DNA of 64,000 nucleotides from Anaerolineae bacterium (GTDB lineage: Bacteria; Chloroflexota; Anaerolineae; Aggregatilineales; Phototrophicaceae), in the NCBI GenBank assembly GCA_019912965.1, contig JAIOHM010000036.1, forward strand, positions 32,493-96,492. The letters run 5' to 3'. This document shows positions 1 to 9,018 of the stretch, piece after piece; positions within the stretch are counted from its first letter, which is position 1, and each line of letters opens with the position of its first letter. The notes under the pieces are model-generated. The model saw only the letters and a list, made by a program, of their open reading frames with translations, did not search any database and had not been told where the DNA came from. The position numbers were made by a program, and so were the translations under genes.

Positions 1-265
1 TAGCCTGAATCACCCGGCTGTTCATAATGGCGATTTGTTGACCGGGATTGGCGCTGCCGTCTTCAGTATGGCGACTGCCGCGCGTCAGCCAATTATCCCC
101 GATTAATCCTTGTGTGGTATCGATTTCGGCTGCTTCCAAAACCTGACGTTGACCAAACTCCGGACGGCGGACGATCATGGCGACCGTGCCATTATCCTGT
201 GGCGATGCGCCCAGTTCGGCAAGTCCGGCTTCAAGATCAGGTAAGGCCAAATGTACTGCATCCAT
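1..265 (-). CDS. MOSC domain protein (C-terminus cut by window edge)
   Basis: The reading frame starts at the ATG at 265-263, behind a good ribosome-binding site (AAGGAGTG, 272-279), and runs off the left edge, so about 88 residues are visible. The peptide contains GLIGDNW, then TRGSRH, and later QIAIMNSRVIQ, which matches the small stand-alone MOSC family (GL-GD-W followed by an -MN-RV- strand). MOSC domains are beta-barrels related to the molybdenum cofactor sulfurase C-terminus and are thought to carry sulfur or bind Moco. The substrate of this subgroup is unknown. It lies downstream of the permease gene on the same strand, 55 bp away, and may be co-transcribed with it. The family call is fairly sure; the function is not. 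Confidence 0.75.
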   Translation of the reverse strand, partial: MDAVHLALPDLEAGLAELGASPQDNGTVAMIVRRPEFGQRQVLEAAEIDTTQGLIGDNWLTRGSRHTEDGSANPGQQIAIMNSRVIQA

Positions 266-320
266 CTTTGCTCACTCCTTGTTTATGAACGTGTTGCAGG
301 GGCAACCTGCCCGGTCGTCC

Positions 321-1376
321 CTACGGGGTAACCTGTTTGTAGTTGGTGACGAAGGATGTGTCCAGCGGTAATGCGCCAGCTTTGTTTACTGCAAGTCGTT
401 CCGCCCGTTGGATAAGCAGAACGGTGAACAGGGCATAAATCGACAGGGCTAAAATCACGGTGGTGAAGACCTGGATAAAGCTTATAACGGGTGATGCTGT
501 GGGCGTAACATAATCATTCCACAGATACTTTACAGCGACAAATTCATAAATAACGCTGACACCATTATCCACTAAAGCGCTACCTGCTCCGCTGATTACA
601 GTAGCCAACCCACTGATTACCGTATAGCGATACAGACCGCCGATCGCCACACAGGCAATACCAATAAGTGGCGTCAGGGGCACTATCGCGCGTGCGAGGA
701 TGGCCCAGATGAGCGCGCTGACGGGGCGTTGGGTTTGTGCCGAAGCCTGTATGCCACAAGCTGCTGTGAAAAACAGATTGACGATGGTGAACCCAAAAAC
801 GATCAGACCAGCAACCAAAATCCCTAAAGGTGCGGGTAGCAAAATCTCGATACTCATTGCGCTGTAATAAGGCGAGTAGATCATGCCATACATCAGGCGG
901 CTGTTAGCAGCCATCCAATACACAGCAGCACACGCGCGGAATACCCCCAGCCATACATAATGCGGGAACTGCTGCTGTATGGTCGCCCACCATTTGCCGC
1001 GCACAATCTGCTGGGCATCGACCCCGGTCAATACCAGCAAATCCCACGAACCGGACTGCTTTTCGCGGGTGATGCTGTTGGCTGCTAAAGCTAATGTGCG
1101 GAACATGAGGCTGAAATGCCAGATGACCACATAGGCGATAAATACAATCGTCAGAACACCGAGTTTTTGACCAATGGGTGAGGCATCACGCTTGGTCAGC
1201 GCCCCGGCGACTTCACCCCAGAACAGAATCATGCCAATCGTCAGCATGAACCAGTTCACCACACGCTGCACATAACGCCGCCACCTGCGTTGGGTGGTTA
1301 TTGCCAGCCCCTGATGGGATCGTTCCGCGCGCATAATAGCATTGTTGGGAAACCAGACGGGCGATAAACGGCGCAT
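321..1376 (-). CDS. ABC-2-type transporter permease-like membrane protein
   Basis: 351 residues with about six hydrophobic segments. The stretch SITREKQSGSWDLLVLTG followed by IVRGKW is typical of ABC-2 permeases, where a conserved REKESGTWD(L)LLLT motif follows the second helix. It would form the membrane part of an exporter; no ATPase gene is in view, so the partner is probably left of the window or elsewhere. The chosen start (1376) has AGGA seven bases upstream. A second frame (1431-1213) overlaps the N-terminus and reads LSRILNAPFIARLV before diverging, which resembles the usual permease N-terminus. The real start could therefore be 1431 with a frameshift near 1340. The family is likely; the transported compound is unknown. 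Confidence 0.65.
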   Translation of the reverse strand: MRRLSPVWFPNNAIMRAERSHQGLAITTQRRWRRYVQRVVNWFMLTIGMILFWGEVAGALTKRDASPIGQKLGVLTIVFIAYVVIWHFSLMFRTLALAANSITREKQSGSWDLLVLTGVDAQQIVRGKWWATIQQQFPHYVWLGVFRACAAVYWMAANSRLMYGMIYSPYYSAMSIEILLPAPLGILVAGLIVFGFTIVNLFFTAACGIQASAQTQRPVSALIWAILARAIVPLTPLIGIACVAIGGLYRYTVISGLATVISGAGSALVDNGVSVIYEFVAVKYLWNDYVTPTASPVISFIQVFTTVILALSIYALFTVLLIQRAERLAVNKAGALPLDTSFVTNYKQVTP

Positions 1377-1562
1377 TCAGAATCCTGCTAAGGTAACCAA
1401 TGATGAGTGATGCATAACGAGTCAAGGACATTCATATCTTACGGTGAAAATTGTGATGAGGCTATCACCGAATAGATACCAATCCACTTAAACCGGACAT
1501 CGCACTTGAATTGGTTTTGCGATATGATGAGCCGTCTTGAACCGTATATGAAAGGATCGTAC

Positions 1563-3278
1563 ATGTTTAATACGCTCCCCAAAACTGCCCATGAATTTAT
1601 GGACTGGGACTGGCCTCAGATCGAACCTTACCTGAATGATTTGCTCAACCGCGAACTCACCGCCGAAAATGTGGCGGACTGGCTGGTGGATTGGTCGATA
1701 CTGGATCGGTTATTCAGCGAAACCTATGCGCGCCTGTCGATTGCGACCACACTCGATACCACCGATAAAGCGGCTGTCGAAAAGTTCCATCACTTTTTGC
1801 AACATGTCATCGAACCCGCTTCTGCTGCCAACAACAACCTGAAGCAGAAATTACTGGCAAGTGGTCTGAATCCGGTGGGTTTTGAAATCCCCCTGCGGAA
1901 CATGCGGCAGGAAGCCGAAATCTTCCGCGAGGAGAACATTCCGTTGGCAACCGAGGAACGCAAACTGGCGGACGAATACAACCGGATCGTTGGGGCGCAA
2001 ACGGTGCAGTGGGAAGGCGAGGAAAAGACGCTGACCCAGTTGAAGCCCATCTTCCAGAATGGCAACCGTCCCACGCGGGAAAAAGCATGGCGCTTAATCA
2101 ACGAACGGCGCTTGCAAGACCGCGAGGCGTTGAATGCCCTGTGGGTCAAGCTGCTGGATTTGCGAGTCCAGATGGCGAAAAATGCCGGGTTTGATAACTT
2201 CCGTGATCTGCGCTGGAAGCAGTTCATGCGTTTTGATTACACCCCGCAAGACTGCAAGGATTTCCATGCTGCCATCGAGGAAATCGTGGTTCCGGCAGCG
2301 ACACGCATTTATGAACGCCAGCGCCAAATGCTGGGTGTGGATAAATTGCGCCCGTGGGATGTAGACCGCGATGATGTCTATCCACCGTCGCGTCCGGCGC
2401 TGACACCTTTCGAGACCGTTGAAGAACTGGTCAGCAAGGCCGAGAATATCTTCCGCAAAGTTGACCCGGAACTGGGTGATTATTTTGGCATGATGCGGCG
2501 GGAAAATCTGCTCGATCTGGATAACCGTAAAGGCAAAGCACCCGGCGGCTACCAATCGGGATTGGCGATGGTCAAGCGTCCGTTCATCTTTATGAACGCG
2601 GTCGGCATTCATGACGATGTGAATACGCTGCTGCACGAGGGTGGTCATGCTTTCCATCTGCTGGAGGCGGTCAAACTGCCCTACAGCCAGCAGTGGGAAT
2701 ACGGCTCAGAAATCGCGGAAGTGGCCTCCATGTCGATGGAGCTGCTGGGCGCACCTTATCTGACAGCCAAAGAAGGTGGCTATTATTCCGATTCGGATGC
2801 AGCCCACGCGCGGATTCACCATCTGGAACATATCCTGCTGTTCTGGCCGTTCATGGCGGTTGTGGATGCCTTCCAGCACTGGGTATATGAAAACGCCGAC
2901 GCCGCCCGCAACCCCGCCAACTGCGACGCCAAGTGGGGCGAATTGTGGAGTCGCTTTATCCCCGGTGTGGATTGGAACGACTTTGATGCTGCCCGCATGA
3001 CCGGATGGCATCGCAAGCTGCATATTTTCCAGATTCCTTTCTACTATGTGGATTACGGTCTGGCACAGGTGGGCGCACTGCAAGTCTGGCGCAATTCGCT
3101 GCAAGATCAGGTGCAGGCCGTCAAGCAGTATCGCTATGCGCTTTCGCTGGGCGGAACGCGGACTCTGCCGGAACTATACGCGGCAGCCGGGGCAAAACTG
3201 GCTTTCGACGCCGGGACAATGCAAGAACTGGTGGATTTGATCGAAGGCACGATCGACGAGTTACACGCCGCGATTTAA
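1563..3278 (+). CDS. M3 family zinc oligopeptidase (copy 1)
   Basis: 571-residue metallopeptidase of the M3 (oligoendopeptidase F/thimet) family, expected to cut short peptides in the cytoplasm. The zinc site is HEGGHAFH at residues 358-365 (His358, Glu359, His362), and a downstream SEIAEVASMSMELL helix supplies the third ligand. I chose ATG 1563 rather than an upstream in-frame ATG at 1506 because AAAGGA lies just before it and because the paralogue downstream starts with the same MFNTLP sequence. It is followed after 9 bp by the second copy, so the two form an operon. No signal peptide is visible. The natural substrates are not evident from context. Confidence 0.9.
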   Translation: MFNTLPKTAHEFMDWDWPQIEPYLNDLLNRELTAENVADWLVDWSILDRLFSETYARLSIATTLDTTDKAAVEKFHHFLQHVIEPASAANNNLKQKLLASGLNPVGFEIPLRNMRQEAEIFREENIPLATEERKLADEYNRIVGAQTVQWEGEEKTLTQLKPIFQNGNRPTREKAWRLINERRLQDREALNALWVKLLDLRVQMAKNAGFDNFRDLRWKQFMRFDYTPQDCKDFHAAIEEIVVPAATRIYERQRQMLGVDKLRPWDVDRDDVYPPSRPALTPFETVEELVSKAENIFRKVDPELGDYFGMMRRENLLDLDNRKGKAPGGYQSGLAMVKRPFIFMNAVGIHDDVNTLLHEGGHAFHLLEAVKLPYSQQWEYGSEIAEVASMSMELLGAPYLTAKEGGYYSDSDAAHARIHHLEHILLFWPFMAVVDAFQHWVYENADAARNPANCDAKWGELWSRFIPGVDWNDFDAARMTGWHRKLHIFQIPFYYVDYGLAQVGALQVWRNSLQDQVQAVKQYRYALSLGGTRTLPELYAAAGAKLAFDAGTMQELVDLIEGTIDELHAAI

Positions 3279-3287
3279 GGAGTATCT

Positions 3288-4994
3288 ATGTTTAACACAT
3301 TGCCTCAAAGTGCTCAGGAATTCATGAAATGGAACTGGGCACAGATCGAACCCTATTTTCTGGATTTGGAATCGCGGGAACTCAACGCCGCGAATGTGGA
3401 TGCATGGCTGGCGGATTGGTCGCGCCTGACCGATTTGCTCTCCGAGGCGAATTCGCGCCTGTTCATCGCCACCACGCTGGATACGGCGGATAAAGCGGCT
3501 GAAAAGCGGTTCATTGATTATCTGGAACAAATCATTGAACCGCACGAGCCGCACGAACAAAAGCTGCGTGAAAAACTGCTGGCAAGCGGTCTTGAGCCGG
3601 AAGGTTTTGAAGTGCCGTTACGGGCTATCCGCGCTGATGTAGCCCTGTTCCGCGAGGCCAATATTCCGCTGTTCACCCAGGAAAAGAAACTGAGCAACGA
3701 GTATGAAGCGGTGATTGGCGCACAGGCAGTCATCTGGGAAGGCGAAGAACGCACTTTACCCCGGATGCGCCCACTGTATCAGAACGCCGACCGGGCTGTT
3801 CGTGAAAAAGCGATGCGGTTAGTGCTGGAACGGCAGTTCGCAGACCGCGAGAAGATCAACAGCTATTGGCAGCAGTTGTTTGGAATTCGTGCTCAACAGG
3901 CAGCCAATGCAGGTTTCAGCGATTACCGCACCTTTCGCTGGCAGGTGATGGGACGCTTTGACTACACCCCGGAGGATTGCCAGCAGTTCCGTGATGCCAT
4001 CGAGCAAACGGTTGTTCCGGCAGCGGTGCGGATTTATGAACGGCGGCGTCAGCATTTGGGTTACGATACCCTGCGCCCGTGGGATTTGGATGTTGACCCG
4101 CTGGGGCGCGAACCCCTGCGCCCGTTCACGGTGGTGGCTGATCTGGAAAGCAAAACCGAAGCTATTTTCCGCCGGGTAGACCCGCAGTTGGGCGAACATT
4201 TCGCCACCATGCGGCGCGAAAATCTGCTCGATCTGGAAAACCGTAAGGGCAAAGCGGCGGGCGGTTATCAGGAAGATTTGGCAGCCATCAAGCGCCCCTT
4301 CATCTTTATGAACGCGGTCGGTTTGCAGGATGATGTGCAAACCATGCTGCACGAGGGCGGACACGCTTTCCATACTTTTGAGAGCATCGGCTTGCTCTAT
4401 AACGCCCAGCGCCATTTCGGGGCGGAAATCGCGGAAGTGGCGTCGATGGCAATGGAACTTTTGGCCGCGCCCTATCTGGCAGAATCAGAAGGCGGCTTTT
4501 ACAGCGAGGCAGATGCGGCACGGGCACGCATCGAAAAGCTGGAAGAAATGATTCTGTTCTGGCCGTACATGGCCGTGGTGGATGGCTTCCAGCATTGGGT
4601 CTATACCCACGCGGCAGATGCCACCGACCCGGCAAAATGTGACGCGGCTTGGGGCGAACTGTGGGGCCGCTTCATGAAAGGTGTGGATTGGAGCGGTCTG
4701 GACGATTTCAGGGTGACGGGTTGGCAGCGCAAGATGCATATTTTCAGCGACCCGTTCTACTATGTGGATTATGGTTTAGCGCAGATGGGCGCGGTACAAA
4801 TCTGGAAAAGTGCGTTGAACGATCAGACTGCGGCTGTCAAGCAGTACCGCGCGGGCTTGGCGCTGGGTGGCACGCGGACGCTGCCGGAACTTTATGCGGC
4901 GACCGGAGCGCGATTCGCTTTCGATGCCGGGACGCTGGGCGAACTGATAGTCCTGATCGAACAAACACTTGAAGCACTGGAAGCCAAGACCTAA
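3288..4994 (+). CDS. M3 family zinc oligopeptidase (copy 2)
   Basis: 568 residues, similar along its whole length to the gene just upstream, so the pair arose by tandem duplication. The active site HEGGHAFH is at residues 355-362 (His355, Glu356, His359), with the EIAEVASMAMELL helix following, so both copies appear catalytically competent. The start has an AAGGAG site (3277-3282) that overlaps the stop codon of copy 1, indicating translational coupling. The copies have diverged mainly in the N-terminal helical half (for example residues 60-160), which in M3 enzymes shapes the substrate channel, so they may differ in peptide preference. A hairpin terminator follows at 5021-5041. Confidence 0.9.
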   Translation: MFNTLPQSAQEFMKWNWAQIEPYFLDLESRELNAANVDAWLADWSRLTDLLSEANSRLFIATTLDTADKAAEKRFIDYLEQIIEPHEPHEQKLREKLLASGLEPEGFEVPLRAIRADVALFREANIPLFTQEKKLSNEYEAVIGAQAVIWEGEERTLPRMRPLYQNADRAVREKAMRLVLERQFADREKINSYWQQLFGIRAQQAANAGFSDYRTFRWQVMGRFDYTPEDCQQFRDAIEQTVVPAAVRIYERRRQHLGYDTLRPWDLDVDPLGREPLRPFTVVADLESKTEAIFRRVDPQLGEHFATMRRENLLDLENRKGKAAGGYQEDLAAIKRPFIFMNAVGLQDDVQTMLHEGGHAFHTFESIGLLYNAQRHFGAEIAEVASMAMELLAAPYLAESEGGFYSEADAARARIEKLEEMILFWPYMAVVDGFQHWVYTHAADATDPAKCDAAWGELWGRFMKGVDWSGLDDFRVTGWQRKMHIFSDPFYYVDYGLAQMGAVQIWKSALNDQTAAVKQYRAGLALGGTRTLPELYAATGARFAFDAGTLGELIVLIEQTLEALEAKT

Positions 4995-5020
4995 AACCCC
5001 AAGCCTATGTAAAAACAGCA

Positions 5021-5041
5021 GGGCGAGAAATTCTCTCGCCC
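5021..5041. terminator. Bidirectional hairpin terminator
   Basis: GGGCGAGA (5021-5028) pairs perfectly with TCTCGCCC (5034-5041) across a 5-base loop, between two convergent genes. On the minus strand the stem is followed by TGCTGTTTTT, a reasonable U-tract. On the plus strand the tail is weaker. It likely ends both the M3 peptidase operon and the small membrane protein gene. Confidence 0.7.
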
Positions 5042-5050
5042 TCTTGATTC

Positions 5051-5551
5051 CTAGAGAATCATCGCCAGCACAGCCAGCGGCAGGCTGAACACGGTGCAGA
5101 TGACGATGCCCTTGAGGAAGTTTTTGAACTGCATCGACATATCCGCCAGCAGATATTCCATACCTTCCGCGCCGGGTGGGATAGCGAATTTGGGTTTCAT
5201 CACCGTCAAAATCAGCCAGTCGAGCACCACCGCATCGAACAGGTTGAAGATATGGGCGATCAAGGCGATGTGCAGGTACGCCGTCAGGAAATCGATACTG
5301 CCCCCATTCGCCAGTTTGAGCTGCACAGCCGAATAGACCGGGAAGCCGAACATCAGTAGCATGAAGGGGATCATCAGGATGTATTGATCGCGCTTTTCAC
5401 GTGGTGTCACTGGTGGAAGTTTGGCACGGATTTCCGCCGGGAAATCCTGCAACCACAGGCGCGGGTTGTAGTACAGCGACGCCATAATGAGCAATCCGAG
5501 CGCTAGACTGAGCAGCGAACCGTCGATGAGAATCCGTTGGATGGAGAGCAT
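5051..5551 (-). CDS. Small multi-pass membrane protein of unknown function
   Basis: 166 residues with about four hydrophobic segments (residues ~10-28, 57-77, 90-117, 145-165). A conserved-looking YNPRLWLQDFP motif follows helix 1 and FNLFDAVVLDWLI sits in helix 3. I recognise the type (widespread, uncharacterised membrane proteins with an -LDWL- motif) but no function. The start has a strong AAGGAGAT site (5558-5565). It is transcribed away from elp3 and toward the peptidase operon, and ends in the shared terminator. It is a single-gene unit as far as can be seen. Confidence 0.7.
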   Translation of the reverse strand: MLSIQRILIDGSLLSLALGLLIMASLYYNPRLWLQDFPAEIRAKLPPVTPREKRDQYILMIPFMLLMFGFPVYSAVQLKLANGGSIDFLTAYLHIALIAHIFNLFDAVVLDWLILTVMKPKFAIPPGAEGMEYLLADMSMQFKNFLKGIVICTVFSLPLAVLAMIL

Positions 5552-5672
5552 TTTTAATCTCCTTATTTTACTTGTATAATCCTGATTTTAGCTTGGTCTA
5601 AATATTTACACATCCGTCTTTTGGCTGATTTTTGATAGAATGCGGAGTGAAACGATATTTTGTTGGAGTCTC

Positions 5673-7493
5673 ATGTCACACCGGGAAACGATTGATCTTG
5701 AAGCACACCGCGCGCCGCTGCTGACCATTTTGCGGCAGTTAGTGACGAATCCTGAGCTGACGCGCCAGGAACTTGACCAACTGCTGCGCGAATATCCCAA
5801 AGGCCGCGACGGAATCTACAGCCGTGACGAGTTGATTTCGGCGTACCGGGCGTTCGCGGGCGGGGATGATCTGCCACCGTATGACGCGGGCGTGCTGGAA
5901 CGCTTGCGGCGCAAACCCGTGCGTACCAGTTCCGGCGTGACGCCTGTGACCGTTTTGACGAAGCCGTTCCCGTGTCCCGGCGAGTGTATCTTCTGCCCGA
6001 ACGATGTGCGGATGCCAAAGAGTTATCTTTCGGATGAGCCGGGGGCGCAGCGGGCGGAACAAAACAGCTTTGACCCCTATTTGCAGACCTATACCCGGTT
6101 ACAGAGCTATCACAATACGGGGCATCCGACCGATAAACTGGAAATTATCATCCTCGGCGGTACATGGTCGTTTTACCCCGAAAGCTATCAAATCTGGTTC
6201 ATCAAGCGGATTTTTGATGCGGCGCATGATTTCGGCCAAGGGATTGATCGACGGCAGGAAGTGGAGGATGCGCTGCTGGCGGTATCCCAACTGCATCCAG
6301 ACCACAACACGATTACGGCGACGATTGATGGACGCAGCATTGTGCAGCGTTATAACGCGGTGGTGCAATCGGTCTACAAGGACGAAATGACCCGTTCGCG
6401 CGAGGTGGCAGACGCGATTGGGCGCGGCGAACGCCCCCGGTTGGTGGTGGACGAATACGCGACGTGGGAAGAACTGGAAGCGGTGCATCGGTTTAACGAA
6501 ACCGCGCCGTGCCGCTGCGTGGGCTTAGTGATCGAGACGCGGCCTGACCACATCAGCGAGGAAGAAGTGCTGCGCGTGCGGCGGTTGGGCTGTACGAAGG
6601 TGCAGATCGGTTTCCAGAGTTTGAACGACAACGTGCTGCGGATGAATAAACGCGGGCATACGGTTGCGGCCACGCGGCGGGCGGTCAAGCTGATGCGGGC
6701 GGCGGGCTTCAAAATCCACGCGCACTGGATGCCGAATTTATACGGTTCGACGCCCGATGAGGATGTTGAAGATTATCGGCGGATGTTCGCTGACCCGGAT
6801 TTCCGCCCGGATGAACTGAAGGTGTATCCGTGTTCGCTGATCGAAAGCGCGGAATTGATGCAGCGGTATCAGGATGGAACGTGGAAGCCGTACACCCATG
6901 ATGAACTGCTCCACGTATTAACCGAGTCGTTCATGCTGACACCGGAATACTGCCGCCTGACGCGGGTGATCCGGGATATTCCGTCAACGGATATTGTGGA
7001 CGGCAATTTGATGACCAATTTCCGGCAGGTGGTGGAAGTTGCGCTGGCGAAACGCGGCGAACGCAGCAGCGATATTCGGGCGCGGGAAGTGCGCTTCCGG
7101 CAGGTGGAGGCGGTGGAACTGCATCGGGACGAGATGGTTTATGAGTCCAGTTGGGGCGACGAAATCTTTTTGCAGTACATCACCGAGGAACGGGATATTG
7201 CCGGATTTTTACGGCTGTCGCTCCCGAAAGAAGCACCAATTACGGATGAACTGCTGGACGCGGCGATGATCCGCGAAGTCCATGTTTACGGGCAGTCGTT
7301 GGAGTTGGGCGAGGCAGCGACGGGTCGGGCGCAGCACGCGGGGTTGGGTAAACAGTTGATCGAACGGGCGTGTGAGATCGCGCGGGAACGGGGTTATAAA
7401 CGGCTGGCGGTGATTTCGGCGATTGGGACGCGGGAGTATTACCGCAAGCGTGGGTTTGAGGATGGAGCGCTGTATCAGGTACGGAGCCTTTAG
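5673..7493 (+). CDS. elp3: Elp3-type tRNA U34 carboxymethyltransferase (radical SAM plus acetyltransferase)
   Basis: 606 residues. The N-terminal radical SAM domain has a CPGECIFC cluster (Cys101, Cys105, Cys108) followed by the Elp3-specific region with SFDPY and IIILGGTWSFYP. The C-terminal GNAT domain ends in GTREYYRKRGFE. Elp3 uses acetyl-CoA and a radical mechanism to add carboxymethyl to the wobble uridine of tRNA. Single-protein bacterial versions are best known from Dehalococcoides, which supports a Chloroflexota origin. ATG 5673 (TTGGAG upstream) is preferred over ATG 5640. The stop codon at 7491-7493 lies inside a 7-bp tandem repeat (7486-7513), so the last residues (RSL) are partly repeat-encoded. 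Confidence 0.92.
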   Translation: MSHRETIDLEAHRAPLLTILRQLVTNPELTRQELDQLLREYPKGRDGIYSRDELISAYRAFAGGDDLPPYDAGVLERLRRKPVRTSSGVTPVTVLTKPFPCPGECIFCPNDVRMPKSYLSDEPGAQRAEQNSFDPYLQTYTRLQSYHNTGHPTDKLEIIILGGTWSFYPESYQIWFIKRIFDAAHDFGQGIDRRQEVEDALLAVSQLHPDHNTITATIDGRSIVQRYNAVVQSVYKDEMTRSREVADAIGRGERPRLVVDEYATWEELEAVHRFNETAPCRCVGLVIETRPDHISEEEVLRVRRLGCTKVQIGFQSLNDNVLRMNKRGHTVAATRRAVKLMRAAGFKIHAHWMPNLYGSTPDEDVEDYRRMFADPDFRPDELKVYPCSLIESAELMQRYQDGTWKPYTHDELLHVLTESFMLTPEYCRLTRVIRDIPSTDIVDGNLMTNFRQVVEVALAKRGERSSDIRAREVRFRQVEAVELHRDEMVYESSWGDEIFLQYITEERDIAGFLRLSLPKEAPITDELLDAAMIREVHVYGQSLELGEAATGRAQHAGLGKQLIERACEIARERGYKRLAVISAIGTREYYRKRGFEDGALYQVRSL

Positions 7494-7648
7494 CTTTTAG
7501 CCTTCAACCTTCAGGAAGTTTTCAGTTCACAGTTTACAGTTTACAGAAAATAAGGGAAGAGTGGCGGCGATGGCGGCGGCGGCGGCGATGGCGAAAATGG
7601 GTTTCGCCGCCACTCAGCCCTTAGCTTTTAGCCTTCAGCCTTCAGCCA
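7486..7648. repeat. Composite heptamer repeat: heptamers, GGCGGC hairpin, heptamers
   Basis: Three blocks lie side by side. First, GCCTTTA-type 7-mers at 7486-7513, which contain the elp3 stop codon, then CAGTTTA-type 7-mers at 7519-7546. Second, a perfect 12-bp inverted repeat, GAGTGGCGGCGA (7559-7570) with TCGCCGCCACTC (7604-7615), enclosing GGC-rich low-complexity sequence. Third, five GCCTTCA/TTAGCCT-type 7-mers at 7614-7648. The structure resembles cyanobacterial STRR heptamers combined with a REP-like hairpin. Related blocks occur at 8667-8738 and 54803-54960. Confidence 0.8.
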
Positions 7649-7669
7649 TGCATTGCTCAAATTGCTGGG

Positions 7670-8476
7670 TTACGGCGAGTCGTAGACCCCGAATTGATAA
7701 CTACGTACCAGCGACAGCGTATCCCCTGACAAAATGTAGACCGTCGTTTTGCCCTCGGCATCCGGCCCAACATTGACCTGCCATTCTCCAGTTTCCAGCC
7801 TGTACAACACGATGTTGCCATCAGCGTTGGCGGTTACTTCGGTATTCGTGTCGGGAACCGGTGCTTGCTCCACATTTTCGGTAGGCACATACACTGTTAG
7901 TGTGCCATCGGATGAATTATTGATTTCATAAACCTGAATGCCGCCCCCATCCGGTGTATAGACCACCGCTTCCGCACCTGGATCGTTATTTTCACGCCCA
8001 TCCTGGAAAGCCGGTTCGTCGATATTGGGGCAGTTGGCGTCCTCGGTATTGGCTTCCATCGAGTCAACCAGAACAGCGTTATTCACCATCCACGCGGCGT
8101 AGTCATTTGGATCGCCATTGCCGGAATAGGGCGTCATGCCTGTCACCAGATCATAAATCCGAAGTTCGTAAGGCGCCGGTGGTACTTGTTGCAGGCTGGC
8201 GAGGGGAACCATAAAAGCGTTTTCGCCGCCCTCTTCGGGCAGGTCAGCACTATAGTAAACCTCTATCCCTGCACCGTTGCCACCGACCAGAATGAAAGCG
8301 TAGGTATCCCTTCCGTTGAAGTCGGCATCTGTGAACGCTGTGTCGTATATGGCAAGCAGTTCATTGGTGTCGATCTGGAAGACTTTAAAACAAGCCTCAA
8401 TTGCGGCGGCGGGTGTATAGAACCTAAACAGGCCGAATGCGAACAGAAGCACCAACGCAAATTTGATAGGTCGCAT
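7670..8476 (-). CDS. Secreted protein of unknown function
   Basis: 268 residues starting with a signal peptide (MRPIKFALVLLFAFGLF, cleavage likely after TPAAA near residue 25). The mature part is acidic and poor in lysine. It contains short strands of the form VYYSADLPEEGG and VYTPDGGGIQVYEIN, repeated in the C-terminal half (ADGNIVLYRLETGEWQVNVGPD and DGKTTVYILSGDTL-like segments), suggesting a small repeated beta domain. GGGGAAGTG precedes the start. It is flanked on both sides by composite repeats and has no operon partner. No family was recognised, and the role is unknown. Confidence 0.65.
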   Translation of the reverse strand: MRPIKFALVLLFAFGLFRFYTPAAAIEACFKVFQIDTNELLAIYDTAFTDADFNGRDTYAFILVGGNGAGIEVYYSADLPEEGGENAFMVPLASLQQVPPAPYELRIYDLVTGMTPYSGNGDPNDYAAWMVNNAVLVDSMEANTEDANCPNIDEPAFQDGRENNDPGAEAVVYTPDGGGIQVYEINNSSDGTLTVYVPTENVEQAPVPDTNTEVTANADGNIVLYRLETGEWQVNVGPDAEGKTTVYILSGDTLSLVRSYQFGVYDSP

Positions 8477-8559
8477 CGTTTCACTTCCCCCTGAAAAGAG
8501 TTGTTTAACCGAATCAATATTAGGCCTTGTGGGCTGGTTTCGTCAAGAGGAGTAACAGT

Positions 8560-8655
8560 ATGACTAATGTTACGCAATACTCGCTTACGGGTAGTGGGCA
8601 TAAGCCCCCTGTTCAGGCAGAAAATGTTTGTAAACTGCGTAATGTGAGCGGATGA
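8560..8655 (+). CDS. Possible 31-residue small protein
   Basis: A short frame starts at ATG 8560 with AGGAG seven bases upstream and ends at TGA 8653-8655 (begins MTNVTQYSLTGSG). The only support is the good ribosome-binding site. A GTAACA/TGTTAC inverted repeat (8552-8557 and 8568-8573) straddles the start and might equally be an operator. Very uncertain. Confidence 0.18.
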   Translation: MTNVTQYSLTGSGHKPPVQAENVCKLRNVSG

Positions 8656-8666
8656 ATGAGGGAAAG

Positions 8667-9015
8667 TGGCGGCGGTGGCGAAAAAGGATTTGGCCGCCAA
8701 GAAGCCTTTAGCCATTAGCCTTCAGCCTTTAGTCAATACAGGAGCGTTTGCGTCACTTTTATGTCGCAGATGTCGTGGAAATGACAATGGCTGAGGGGAG
8801 ATGTCGTCAATGTCGTCGTCGTCGTTGTCGGAACGGGTTTGTCGGACACGTATAGGTTGATAATGTGCGAGAAATGCGGCAAATGCGACACCGATTTTTG
8901 TGCATATTTCGCATTTTGGGAAGTTGCGTGGGGGCGTCCGGCCGCCCGGAAACCCCTACACGACCATCATAGAACAAAAGGGCTATGTAAGTCAAGTTCG
9001 GGTTTGGTTTGAAAG
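8667..9015. repeat. Dispersed composite repeat, copy A
   Basis: This accounts for most of the 540-bp gap between the secreted protein and the STAND gene. It contains a hairpin TGGCGGC (8667-8673) with GCCGCCA (8693-8699), five 7-mers of GCCTTTA type (8704-8738), a GTC-rich 9-mer-type stretch (8761-8835), a near-unique core containing TTTGTCGGACACGTATA (8837-8930), and a tail around CATCATAGAACAAA (8966-9010). The core and tail recur in the same orientation at 54961-55143 and 55360-55425. The rest of the gap (8477-8660) shows nothing recognisable beyond the small frame listed above. Confidence 0.8.
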
Positions 9016-9018
9016 TGC

